NCBI GenBank assembly: GCA_965238155.1
Contig: OZ250175.1
Location: 558,001 to 622,000 of the forward strand
Direction: 5' to 3'
Source: BJGV01 sp964196335
Lineage (GTDB): Bacteria; Pseudomonadota; Gammaproteobacteria; Burkholderiales; Nitrosomonadaceae
Length of the DNA stretch: 64,000 nt
In this document: positions 18,280 to 27,054 of the stretch, in pieces
Position numbering within the stretch: the stretch's first letter is position 1
How the letters are laid out: every line of letters begins with the position of its first letter
Program-made: the position numbers and the translations under genes
Notes under the pieces: model-generated
Seen by the model: the letters and a program-made list of their open reading frames with translations, nothing else
Databases searched by the model: none
What the model was told of the DNA's origin: nothing

Positions 18280-19734
18280 TCAGAATCTAGGTAAATCCGG
18301 AAATTTTTCTTGATTCTGATGTACATGCATAGCGCCATGTTCTGCACAGCGGCGCAAAGACGGTACTGCTTTTCCTGGGTTTAGTAACCTATCAGGGTCA
18401 AACGCTGATTTTACAGCATGAAATATTTCCAGTTCTTTTGTATCAAATTGTGAACACATTTGATTAATTTTTTCTATACCAACGCCGTGTTCACCGGTAA
18501 TTGTTCCACCAACTTGTATACACATCTCCAGTATTTTTGCTCCGAACTCCTCAGTTTTTTTTAGTTCTCCCGGCTGATTAGCATCGTATAGAATTAATGG
18601 GTGTAAATTACCATCACCTGCATGAAAAACATTCATACAACGAAGACCATATTTTATAGAAAGTTTTTCAATGCCAACTAATACACGTGCAAGATTCCTA
18701 CGCGGTATAGTGCCATCCATGCAGTAATAGTCAGGTGAAATACGGCCAGCTGCAGGAAATGCAGCTTTCCGTCCGGCCCAAAATTTAAGCCGTTCAGTCT
18801 CGTTATTTGATATTTTTATATCTACTGCACTACTTTTTTTCATAATTTCATTAATACGCTGAATTTCATCCGTTACCTCTTCTTCTGTACCGTCAGATTC
18901 ACATAGCAGAATTGCCTCTGCCTCAAGGTTATAGCCGGCATGGACAAATTCTTCAACAGCACGAGTAGCTAGTTTATCCATCATTTCCATACCAGCAGGA
19001 ATAATGCCTGCTCCGATTACATTGGCTACCGCATCCCCTGCCTTTTGAATATCATCAAAGGCAGCCATAACTACCTGAGCTTTTTCCGGTTTAGGTAAAA
19101 GCTTCACTGTAATTTCGGTAACGATCCCTAGCATACCTTCACTACCAGTCATAAGTGCCAACAAGTCGTAGCCCGGAGTATCAAAACAGGCGCCACCAAT
19201 TTCAAGGCATTCCCCTTCAATAGTAATTACTCGAAGTCTAAGGATATTGTGTACGGTAAGTCCATATTTGAGGCAGTGCACACCACCCGAATTTTCAGCT
19301 ATATTACCGCCAATGGAGCAAGCAATTTGTGAAGAGGGATCAGGTGCGTAATAAAGACCATATACCATTGCAGATTCACTAATTGCAAGGTTACGAACTC
19401 CTGGCTGTACTCGTGCTGTTCGTGTAATTGGATCGACTTCAAGTATTTTCTTTAATTTGGTAAGCGATAATAAAACTCCCTTTGCATGAGGTAGTGCGCC
19501 ACCAGATAACCCTGTACCTGCACCTCGTGCGACAACAGGAGTTTTTGAAGCATGACACACACGTAGGATTTTTATAACTTCTTCTTCAGTATCAGGCATT
19601 ACTACAATCATTGGTGTTTGCCGGTAAGCTGATAAGCCGTCACACTCATATGGTTTTAGATCCTCTGTTTCATATAGCACAGAGTCAGGCGGTAAAAAAT
19701 TACGTAGATTGCTGACGAGTTCGAGAGGGTGCAT
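18280..19734 (-). CDS. glcD: Glycolate oxidase catalytic subunit GlcD
   Basis: Flavoprotein oxidising glycolate to glyoxylate. The FAD/PCMH domain shows VVARGAGTGLSGGALP, GGNIAENSGG and a PGYDLLALMTGSEGMLGI block; the C-terminal FAD-linked oxidase domain includes NVFHAGDGNLHPLI and TGEHGVGIEK. I chose ATG at 19734, with AAGGAAA upstream, giving a 4-bp gap from the preceding reductase gene; an ATG at 19755 would overlap that gene by 17 bp. At 484 residues it is slightly below the E. coli length. It is first of the glcDEF set. Confidence 0.94.
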   Translation of the reverse strand: MHPLELVSNLRNFLPPDSVLYETEDLKPYECDGLSAYRQTPMIVVMPDTEEEVIKILRVCHASKTPVVARGAGTGLSGGALPHAKGVLLSLTKLKKILEVDPITRTARVQPGVRNLAISESAMVYGLYYAPDPSSQIACSIGGNIAENSGGVHCLKYGLTVHNILRLRVITIEGECLEIGGACFDTPGYDLLALMTGSEGMLGIVTEITVKLLPKPEKAQVVMAAFDDIQKAGDAVANVIGAGIIPAGMEMMDKLATRAVEEFVHAGYNLEAEAILLCESDGTEEEVTDEIQRINEIMKKSSAVDIKISNNETERLKFWAGRKAAFPAAGRISPDYYCMDGTIPRRNLARVLVGIEKLSIKYGLRCMNVFHAGDGNLHPLILYDANQPGELKKTEEFGAKILEMCIQVGGTITGEHGVGIEKINQMCSQFDTKELEIFHAVKSAFDPDRLLNPGKAVPSLRRCAEHGAMHVHQNQEKFPDLPRF

Positions 19735-19738
19735 AGAT

Positions 19739-20626
19739 TTAAGTTTCCTTAACATTTAGATCTGTTAGTTTTTCCAGAGACCGGATCATCACAGAGCTGT
19801 CCAGTTTGGCATCACCCTGAGCAATACAGGTGTTAAGTAATTCCAGTGTTGCTGTGGTATTAGGTAAACTTATTCCTAGTGTATGTGCATTGGAAAGTGC
19901 AATATTCAGATCCTTCTGATGTAGCTCTACACGAAACCCTGGGTCAAATGCTCGGTTGATCATACGTTCACCATGAATTTCCAAAACACGAGATGAAGCA
20001 AACCCGCCTATTAGTGCCTGACGTACTTTGTCCGGATCTACGCCTGCTTTAGATACAAGCAGGAGTGCTTCGCCAACTGCTTCAATAGTTAGTGCAACGA
20101 TAATCTGATTTGCAATTTTACAGATTTGTCCGGCACCATTGCCGCCTACCAGAGTGATTTTTTTACCCATTAGTTCAAGAATAGGTTTTACATTTACAAA
20201 AACCTCCTCTTGAGCGCCGACCATAATTGTAAGCGTTGCATCTTTTGCTCCGGTATCACCTCCCGATACCGGAGCATCTACATAATAACAATAAAGACGG
20301 TTGATGCTGGTAGCAAATTTCCTGGTTTCAATAGGAGAAACTGAGCTCATGTCCATTACGATTTTCCCTGGGCCTAATCCTTGTGCAACACCATTTTCAC
20401 CAAACAGCACTTTCTCTACGTCCGGTGTATCAGGTAACATAGTGATGATAATGTCAGCTTTCTGTGCTACTTGTTTGGGAGAGACACAAGGTTTTCCACC
20501 TTGTTCGATTAACTCTTTAGGTATGCCACTTCTGGAATAGAGGGATACCGAGTGACCACCTGTAATAAGATTCTCGGCCATGGGCCTTCCCATAATACCC
20601 AGACCGATAAAGCCAATGTTTGCCAT
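19739..20626 (-). CDS. garR: 2-Hydroxy-3-oxopropionate reductase (tartronate semialdehyde reductase)
   Basis: Member of the beta-hydroxyacid dehydrogenase family. The N-terminal NAD(P) loop is FIGLGIMGRPMAENL, the substrate-binding block is DAPVSGGDTGAKDATLTIM, and the catalytic Lys lies in GAGQICKIANQI. I chose ATG at 20626 (MANIGFIG) over the in-frame start at 20650. Next to glcDEF it fits the glycerate pathway: glycolate to glyoxylate, then tartronate semialdehyde (by a glyoxylate carboligase not in this window) to glycerate. A 3-hydroxyisobutyrate dehydrogenase is the alternative. Confidence 0.88.
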   Translation of the reverse strand: MANIGFIGLGIMGRPMAENLITGGHSVSLYSRSGIPKELIEQGGKPCVSPKQVAQKADIIITMLPDTPDVEKVLFGENGVAQGLGPGKIVMDMSSVSPIETRKFATSINRLYCYYVDAPVSGGDTGAKDATLTIMVGAQEEVFVNVKPILELMGKKITLVGGNGAGQICKIANQIIVALTIEAVGEALLLVSKAGVDPDKVRQALIGGFASSRVLEIHGERMINRAFDPGFRVELHQKDLNIALSNAHTLGISLPNTTATLELLNTCIAQGDAKLDSSVMIRSLEKLTDLNVKET

Positions 20627-20733
20627 AATCTTACGTTTAATAAAATACAAAGTTTATTGTTGCTATTACCCACACACTGTTAAGAGCATTCTCTAGTTTA
20701 AACTTTTTTGAATTTTAATGCTTTATGCGAAAT

Positions 20734-21588
20734 TTACCCAAACAGTCTGGCTAATCCGATACCGGGGTCATTTGAACGCATTAGAGCTTCTCCCACCAGA
20801 AATGCTTGGATATTATGATCACGCATCATAGTCACATCAGACGGTACTAATATGCCACTTTCAGTGATAACGATGTGTTCTGTAGAAGTTTCGGTCGTAT
20901 TTTGTGGAAACTGGCTAAGAAGATTTAACGTAGTGTCTAGCTTTGTTTCAAAAGTATATAGATTACGATTATTTATACCAATTAATGGAGTATTTAATTG
21001 AAGTGCAATTGTCAGCTCAGTGTCATTATGTACTTCTATCAGGACCGCCATACCAAGCGAATGAGCCAGGGATTCCAGTTTGAGCATTTGGGAAACTGCA
21101 TTATTTTTCGCTCCATTTCCCCCTGTAAACTGAGGAAAATCTAAGAAAACTGAGACGATAAGTAAGATACAGTCTGCTCCCATGGCACGTGCCTCAACAA
21201 CCTGATACTCATCAAGCATAAAGTCTTTACGTAAAACCGGTAGATTACATGCAGCACGTGCCAGTTTTAAGTCTTCTGCACTACCCTGGAAAAATTGCTT
21301 GTCAGTCAGCACTGATAAGCACGTTGCACCATGTGTTGCATAGCTGCCGGCAATGTCAGCAGGGTTGAACTGATCTCGTAATAAACCTCTGCTGGGGCTT
21401 GCTTTTTTAATCTCTGCAATGACTGCAGGAGACCCGGCAGAGATGCTATTACGGATAGCGCCGGTAAAGTCTCGGGGTGGTAAAGCAGATTCAGCTTTAG
21501 CATTAATTGTTACCAGAGACTTCCTGATCTTTGCAGCAGAAATTTCTTGTATTTTTACAGCAAGTATTTTTTGTAGGATATTAGTCAT
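20734..21588 (-). CDS. trpC: Indole-3-glycerol phosphate synthase
   Basis: TIM-barrel enzyme of tryptophan synthesis converting CdRP to indole-3-glycerol phosphate. The signature VIAEIKKASPSRGLLR (about 56-71) includes the catalytic Lys; LPVLRKDFMLDEYQV and IGINNRNLYTFE are the other conserved barrel motifs, and the C-terminal phosphate loop is FLVGEALMRS. The length, 284 residues, is slightly long because of a short insertion before the third motif (around GGNGAKNN). It forms trpG-trpD-trpC with the two genes upstream on the same strand. Confidence 0.95.
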   Translation of the reverse strand: MTNILQKILAVKIQEISAAKIRKSLVTINAKAESALPPRDFTGAIRNSISAGSPAVIAEIKKASPSRGLLRDQFNPADIAGSYATHGATCLSVLTDKQFFQGSAEDLKLARAACNLPVLRKDFMLDEYQVVEARAMGADCILLIVSVFLDFPQFTGGNGAKNNAVSQMLKLESLAHSLGMAVLIEVHNDTELTIALQLNTPLIGINNRNLYTFETKLDTTLNLLSQFPQNTTETSTEHIVITESGILVPSDVTMMRDHNIQAFLVGEALMRSNDPGIGLARLFG

Positions 21589-21662
21589 CTACAATCTTCA
21601 TCAAAAATTGATAAGTAAAAGTCTATTGAGTTGGGAAGAACAGTAAACGAAGGTAAGTTTTA

Positions 21663-22685
21663 CTAATTATTCTTATTAGTAAATTGTATCAGTTCTTGTA
21701 GTTTTTCTCTGGCTAAGCCTTTTTTTATTACTATACGGGCTTTCTCCACACCTAGTTCCAGAGAATTTGTTATACCGGCAACGTAAATTGCTGCTCCGGC
21801 ATTAAGTAGCACAATATCCAGCGCTGTTCCGGGTTGATTTTCCAGAACAGATAGCAATATGTCCTTAGACTGCTCACTATTCTGAACCGTAATAGTTGAA
21901 ATATCAGCAACTTTTATACCAAAATCCCCGGGTTTAATGGAATATTCAGTTATTTTTCCATTCCGAAGTTCTCCCACTCTGGTCTCACATACAGTCGTGA
22001 TTTCATCTAGTCCATCATGGCCATGCACAACCATCACATGTTGGCTATTCAGGCGTTGCAGGACACGAACTAATATTCCAACAAGTTCAGGACTAAATAC
22101 ACCTAGTACCTGATTTTTTGCTCCGGCAGGATTCGTTAATGGTCCCAGTATATTAAATAGGGTGCGTACTCCAAGTTTATGACGTACCGGTGCTACATTT
22201 TTCATAGCACTATGGAAATTAGGAGCAAACATAAAGCCTACGCCAATTTCATTAATAGCCTGAGCTACTTGTTTTGACGTTTGATTAATATTGACGCCCA
22301 GAGTTTCCAGTACATCAGCACTTCCTGACTTACTCGAAACCGAACGTCCTCCATGTTTGGCAATACGAGCCCCGGCCGCCGCGGCTACAAATGCTACAGT
22401 AGTGGAAATATTGAAGGTATGTGCAGTATCACCACCAGTACCACAAGTATCTACCAGATTCTGAGAGTTGGTGAGGTCTACCTTTGTAACAAGATTACGT
22501 ATTACCTGTGAGGCTGCAACAATTTCTCCGATAGTCTCCTTTTTAACTCGTAAACCAATAATGATGGCAGAGATAAGCTCAGGCGAAATTTCTCCTTCAA
22601 TGATCTGGTGCATGAGTGAGAGCATTTCATCATGAAGAATCTCATGGTGATCTATTACGCGCATAAGTGCTTCTTGCGGTTTCAT
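21663..22685 (-). CDS. trpD: Anthranilate phosphoribosyltransferase
   Basis: Transfers phosphoribose from PRPP to anthranilate in tryptophan synthesis. The PRPP/Mg signature DTCGTGGDTAHTFNISTT is at about residues 80-97; the anthranilate-binding region includes AKHGGRSVSSKSGSADVLE and a conserved VVHGHDGLDEI segment in the second half. At 340 residues it is full-length. It starts about 50 bp after the trpG stop and is followed by trpC after 75 bp. Confidence 0.96.
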   Translation of the reverse strand: MKPQEALMRVIDHHEILHDEMLSLMHQIIEGEISPELISAIIIGLRVKKETIGEIVAASQVIRNLVTKVDLTNSQNLVDTCGTGGDTAHTFNISTTVAFVAAAAGARIAKHGGRSVSSKSGSADVLETLGVNINQTSKQVAQAINEIGVGFMFAPNFHSAMKNVAPVRHKLGVRTLFNILGPLTNPAGAKNQVLGVFSPELVGILVRVLQRLNSQHVMVVHGHDGLDEITTVCETRVGELRNGKITEYSIKPGDFGIKVADISTITVQNSEQSKDILLSVLENQPGTALDIVLLNAGAAIYVAGITNSLELGVEKARIVIKKGLAREKLQELIQFTNKNN

Positions 22686-22733
22686 GATTAAATCCTCTGC
22701 TAAGATTCCTAATATTATTTACGCTTCTATTAA

Positions 22734-23297
22734 TTACCGGGCAAGAAAATTCTTAAGTAATTTATGTCCATGTTCGGTTAGGAAGGATTCCGGGTGAAAC
22801 TGTACACCCTGAACTGCCAGATCTTTATGACGTACACCCATAATTTCACCATCTTCAGCCCTTGCAGTTATTTCTAGGCAATCTGGCAGGCTTCCTTTTT
22901 CAATGGCCAGAGAATGGTATCGGGTGGCAGTAAATGGATTCGGTAGATCATGAAATACACCGCAACCATTATGAGAAATTAACGTAGTTTTTCCATGCAT
23001 TAACTGCTTAGCATGGATAATTTTGCCACCAAATGCCTGCCCTATGCTTTGGTGGCCCAGACATACGCCTAAAATTGGAATCTGCTCACAATAGCGTTCA
23101 ATCAACGATATCGACACTCCTGCTTCCATGGGTGTGCAGGGACCCGGAGAAATTACAATAAATGACGGCTCAAGCTTTGTAATCTCATCTGGCGTAATTT
23201 CATCGTTACGGTATACCATCACTTCTTCTCCTAGTTCTCCAAAATATTGGACTAAGTTATAAGTGAAAGAGTCATAATTATCGATCATTAGCAGCAT
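22734..23297 (-). CDS. trpG: Anthranilate synthase glutamine amidotransferase component
   Basis: Class I glutamine amidotransferase supplying ammonia to TrpE (or to PabB, since one TrpG/PabA often serves both). The N-terminal MLLMIDNYDSFTYNLVQYFG, the catalytic Cys in ILGVCLGHQSIGQAFGG, and the His/Glu pair in QFHPESFLTEHG form the full triad. The length is 187 residues. TrpE, which usually lies directly upstream, is absent; the 520 bp upstream contain no gene. Confidence 0.95.
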   Translation of the reverse strand: MLLMIDNYDSFTYNLVQYFGELGEEVMVYRNDEITPDEITKLEPSFIVISPGPCTPMEAGVSISLIERYCEQIPILGVCLGHQSIGQAFGGKIIHAKQLMHGKTTLISHNGCGVFHDLPNPFTATRYHSLAIEKGSLPDCLEITARAEDGEIMGVRHKDLAVQGVQFHPESFLTEHGHKLLKNFLAR

Positions 23298-23819
23298 ATC
23301 GGCCTGTTCATAGGGTATTCACTAGTATAGTAACTGAATTGTTGATTCAGTACTCCCACTAATACCCCCATTTAAATTTGGCACCCTATGATTACCAGGT
23401 AATTTGGAGCTGGATGTGTTCTCCGTTGAAGAGTATAAATAAAGCGTACCTGAATTATGCCATGATAAACTGAAAGTATCCTGGCTGGACTAGAGGATTC
23501 TATATGAAAAAACTAATATGTGGCCTCACAACGTTTATATAACTAGAATTACTTACTTAAATTTAAACACAATCATTTAGCAATGACTACTTTGTACCAA
23601 AACTGGATTTCATGTTTTGATATAAGGTATTTTCAATAGTTTATTCTCTATAAACTAAATATGATTTTGATTTAGAATAAATATAGTTTACAAAGGTTTA
23701 CTATTAGTGGTTGGCCGGCAAAAATTTGATCAGCTCGTAACCATTTTCTTATTATTGCCCAACTTATTTGTTTTATTAAGAAAGAACAGGAAGTATTACT
23801 TAATTTTAATCAGATAAAA
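23298..23819. other. Gene-poor spacer upstream of trpG
   Basis: About 520 bp with no credible complete gene. A 12-codon reading frame with a signal-peptide-like start (MKKLICGLTTFI, + strand, 23504-23542, GAGG upstream) ends abruptly in TAA and could be the stub of a lost secreted-protein gene. The rest is AT-rich and interrupted by stops in all frames. The trpG promoter presumably lies near 23300-23400, but no convincing -35/-10 pair was seen. This spacer marks the border between intact housekeeping genes and the decayed accessory region. Confidence 0.5.
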
Positions 23820-25314
23820 ATGAATATAACTTTTATTGGACATGCTTCTATTTTGATTGAAACTAGAGGTATCAGGGTTCTGTCAGACCCATGGTGGCGC
23901 GGTCCTTGCTTTGGAGCCCAGTGGTGGAATTGCCCTCCACCCTATCTTGATCCTGTGCAGACTAAGTTAGATATATATTTATATATCGCACGGTCATCAC
24001 GACCATCTGCATCCTGGCACCCTATTATCCCTAAGTTAGATATATATTTATATATCGCACGGTCATCACGACCATCTGCATCCTGGCACCCTACTATCCC
24101 TAAAGAAGATTAATCCCAGTGTGACAATACTGGTGTCCAAGAAAATAAATATAGCAGATTCGATTCGTAAACTTGGGTTTAATGTTGTCGAGATCGAAGA
24201 TTGTAATGAGTATTTGATAGCGAAAAACATGCGAGTAAGGATTGCTGAAACGTGTTCATCAGATACCCTATTTACTATTGATGACGGTGAAAAGGTATGT
24301 GTAAATCTTAACGATGCACTACACGCTGCTCCTAAAAATATCCAAGATCATTTTATCCGGCTATTAGCATCTTGGCATCCACAGATTGATTATGCATTTT
24401 GTGGATATGGTATAGCATCCCACTTTCCAATTTGTTATCGGATACCTGGCAAAAATCAGGAATCTACTATTGCAAAGCGTAAAGCATACTTTAATCGCAG
24501 CTGGTCGGAGATTATGGGACGTTTTAAACCACGATTTGGATTTCCCTTCGCAGCCAATGTAGTTTTTCTAGAAGAAGATCTTATATGGGCAAATGAGCCT
24601 ACACATAACGGTGAACGTCCAACTGATGTATTCCAAGCCACTCATTCTGGATCACAAACACGTGTTTTGGATATTGCTCCTGGCTTTCAAATTTCTGAAG
24701 AGGGAATTTTTCAGGCTGTTTATAGCCAGCCATTTTCTCTTGCCCAACTACAAAATGAATACTCTGAAGAAATAGAACGGGCAAATAAATATGGAACCGT
24801 TACAAAACATGTCTTCGATGAAAACATGAGGCTCGTTCGTAATAATGTACAAAAATGCCTAGATTATTTACAAGAATACAAAGGTAACTACCGTTTTCTG
24901 ATTCGTTTTAGAAACCATCTGAACGGGATGTCGATTATTAAAATTAATGACAATATTACAATTTCAGAGGACTCTAGTCCTCTGGCCTCATCCTATGATT
25001 TAATATACATTACTAGAGCGCATTATCTTAAATCTAGCCTGACCAGTGAATATGGAGACGAAGTTCTATTCGTGGGTTCCGGTGGTATTTTTGAATATGC
25101 CGACAGTTCAGAAATTAAACTTAACCTTCATGGGGAACTAACAGTGATGCTAAAACCTCACGATTCTCCTCCCCTTTCCCGCTATGGCAACAATTCACCT
25201 TTCATGTATTGGCTTAAGCAAAAAATTAAGGCCCTGCTTGGACAGAAACCTGCCAATATCAGCGATCTTTATGATCTTGAGGCTTGGACCGTATGGCAAA
25301 AGAAGCTGCCTTAA
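23820..25314 (+). pseudogene. MBL-fold metallo-hydrolase, broken by a frameshift and a 69-bp duplication
   Basis: The N-terminal part (MNITFIGHASILIETRG, then SDPWWRGPCFGAQWW) is the start of a metallo-beta-lactamase-fold protein resembling UlaG/CMAH-like hydrolases. The metal motif HGHHDHLHPG is encoded only in the +1 frame: one extra A near 23973 diverts the frame, giving a stop at 24111. The downstream part (24121-25314, about 397 residues) continues in the shifted frame. A 69-bp tandem duplication copies the motif region with the frameshift. Removing one copy and the extra base restores 474 codons. Beginning a polysaccharide region suggests a role in surface sugar chemistry, but substrate is unknown. 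Confidence 0.8.
23962..24099 (+). repeat. 69-bp direct tandem repeat inside the metallo-hydrolase gene
   Basis: Two adjacent 69-bp copies, 23962-24030 and 24031-24099, differ at one visible position (TATTATCC versus TACTATCC near the ends). Both carry the same extra A after TTAGAT, so the frameshift preceded the duplication, and the duplication is recent. The unit length is a multiple of three (23 codons). It covers the metal-binding motif of the enzyme. Confidence 0.9.
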
Positions 25315-25618
25315 CTGTATTTGGCTTCAAAAATAATCCAAAAAATACGGTGACTTATGTGACTTGATCTTGATGGTTCCATAAGAGAGAGTTAACGTTG
25401 CTACAAGTGCAATGATGGAAACCGGGGACTAAAAAAGTACCGCTTTATTACCACTGAAAAAATACTTACTACTATTTGTCCTCTACTAAGTAAAATAGAG
25501 CGTTCAATCTCCACCTTATGGTTATCTAAATAGCTTATAGCAGAGGAAGACTGCTCAATAAGACAAAGACAAGCATCAGAATGCAGATAGTTTCACAGGT
25601 GTTCGTCGTTTTCTGTTC
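25315..25618. other. Intergenic spacer with a possible coding remnant
   Basis: About 300 bp between the metallo-hydrolase and the oppositely oriented methyltransferase pseudogene. On the + strand a frame starting near 25426 reads about 35 sense codons (LKKYRFITTEKILTTICPLL...), then TAG, then about 20 more sense codons in the same frame, which looks like the worn 3' end of a gene. I could not assign it to a family. Confidence 0.3.
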
Positions 25619-26435
25619 TTAATTCTTCCGTAATAGCAATTCGATATGTGGAGAAACCAATCCTGGTGAGATTCCCATTGTGCGCCATATCCGGTCAAAT
25701 ATACGCATAGAAAATGATAAATTACCATGAATAACTACTCGCCCTTTTCGCCAGACAGGGCCCAACGTATGTGTAAAATACCCGTCGATAGAGCGGGCCA
25801 ATAAAAACGGACTCAAGCCACGTTCTAGGTTTTTTCCCATTAGCCGATCAAATACACGTGGAAGGTAATTGACGAACCATAGCCCAGAATGAACTTGTTT
25901 GGGTGCTACTCTGCTAGCTGTCCCGCATATGAAGAGTTGGCCATCTGGTTTTAGCACGCGGTAAATTTCCCGAATAATTGCGGGCAGCTCATTTGGTTCC
26001 ACATATTCGAGTACACTATTTGCCAATACTAAATCAAAGCTATCATTATCGAAGGGTTGATCACGGGTATCTGCAACATGCTTAATTACTATTTTGTTAT
26101 TCATTCCATGACGCTCAACATTAGCACTTGCAATCGAGACCATGGACTTGTCTATGTCAATCCCTGTTACATCGCTACCCAGGGCCGCCATAACAAGGGC
26201 TGACGCACCTATATTGCAGCCAAGCTCCAATATCTCGTCCAGAGTACGGTGCCAAATCATAAGCGTATAATAAAGGACGCAAATGCGTCCATTCATAATC
26301 GAAATAACCACCTATCCACTTATCTTCTGGGTCAAGACCTGCTGCTCGCACTGCTTCTTCAAATTTATTCTGTGCAACAGATCGTAAATCTGGTTGTGGT
26401 TTTATCAACTCATCACCGGGCACTTGTGTCTCCAA
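25619..26435 (-). pseudogene. Class I SAM-dependent methyltransferase, frameshifted
   Basis: Two overlapping frames encode one protein: the upstream part (TTG at 26435, DPEDKWIGGYFDYEWTHLR, then AYDLAPYSGRDI) and the downstream part with the SAM-binding motif I LELGCNIGAS, acidic GIDIDKSMVSIA, motif NDSFDLVLANSVLEYVE and REIYRVLKPDGQLFICGTA. The join near 26228-26232 needs a 2-base gain or 1-base loss to read GRDILELGCNIG. The restored protein is about 272 residues. The family is UbiE/Methyltransf_11-like; substrate unknown. The 5' end has no ATG in frame, so it may also be truncated. Confidence 0.75.
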
Positions 26436-26524
26436 ATCAAAAGTTGATAGCCATTATTTTGTTGCTGGGTTTATAGATTAGCAAAAATACAACGGCAACA
26501 CTATGCTATCCAGAGATCTTATAT

Positions 26525-26887
26525 TTAATTTTCATCAATAAGATCGTTAACGCCACCTGTTTGTCGGACCTCGCTGCGGACATAAGGGATTCTTCTTTCC
26601 CGGTGGCGTTCTGCTACCCATTTACCCCTGTTGTGCGCCCTGGTTTTATTCATTTGCTGGCTGTATCCTTTTTCATATGCGCGATTGGATTGTGAAGAGT
26701 CCATTTTATATGGTGTATATCCCTCCGTAGATTTTTTATAGCCATGTGACGAACTATTATAACCGCCGGATTTTCCATAGCCGCCGGATCTTTCATAGCC
26801 GCCGGATTTTTCATAAAGTGAACTTGGTTCATTAGCAATAACTGGATTTATAAATAGGGCCAACAAAATTACAGTAAATATTTTCAT
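26525..26887 (-). CDS. Small secreted Gly/Tyr/Ser-repeat protein (unknown function)
   Basis: 120 residues with a clear signal peptide (MKIFTVILLALFINPVIANE). The mature N-terminal half is a repeat EKSGGY-ERSGGY-GKSGGY, decaying to HGYKKSTEGYTPYK; the C-terminal half is strongly basic (KTRAHNRGKWVAERHRERR) and ends in an acidic tail (NDLIDEN). An AGAGG sequence precedes the ATG, supporting real translation. I do not recognise the family. Tyr/Gly-rich repeats next to exopolysaccharide genes suggest a surface or matrix component, which is inference. It has no PEP-CTERM or LPXTG motif and no cysteines. Confidence 0.7.
   Translation of the reverse strand: MKIFTVILLALFINPVIANEPSSLYEKSGGYERSGGYGKSGGYNSSSHGYKKSTEGYTPYKMDSSQSNRAYEKGYSQQMNKTRAHNRGKWVAERHRERRIPYVRSEVRQTGGVNDLIDEN
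26763..26816 (-). repeat. Three 18-bp direct repeats encoding the SGGY[E/G][K/R] motif
   Basis: Three head-to-tail 18-bp units on the minus strand (26763-26780, 26781-26798, 26799-26816) differ by one to a few bases each and encode six residues apiece in the small secreted protein. Copy-number change would keep the reading frame. Confidence 0.85.
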
Positions 26888-27054
26888 AATGTTGCCTCTT
26901 TTCTAAGGACTATTTATTAAGTTTTGGTAATATTATTGTACACAAGTGTAGTCTGGATCAGTTTCTTCATCAAGGTGCTCTCAATGTTCAGCAAAATAGT
27001 TTATAAAATATTATATATAGTAGACGAACTTAAATAGAAAGTTAATTTCTCACA

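Noticed and set aside
23504..23542. MKKLICGLTTFI stub as a start of a PEP-CTERM protein
   Set aside because: The start and Shine-Dalgarno look real, but nothing downstream in any frame resembles a PEP-CTERM protein, so no gene is called.
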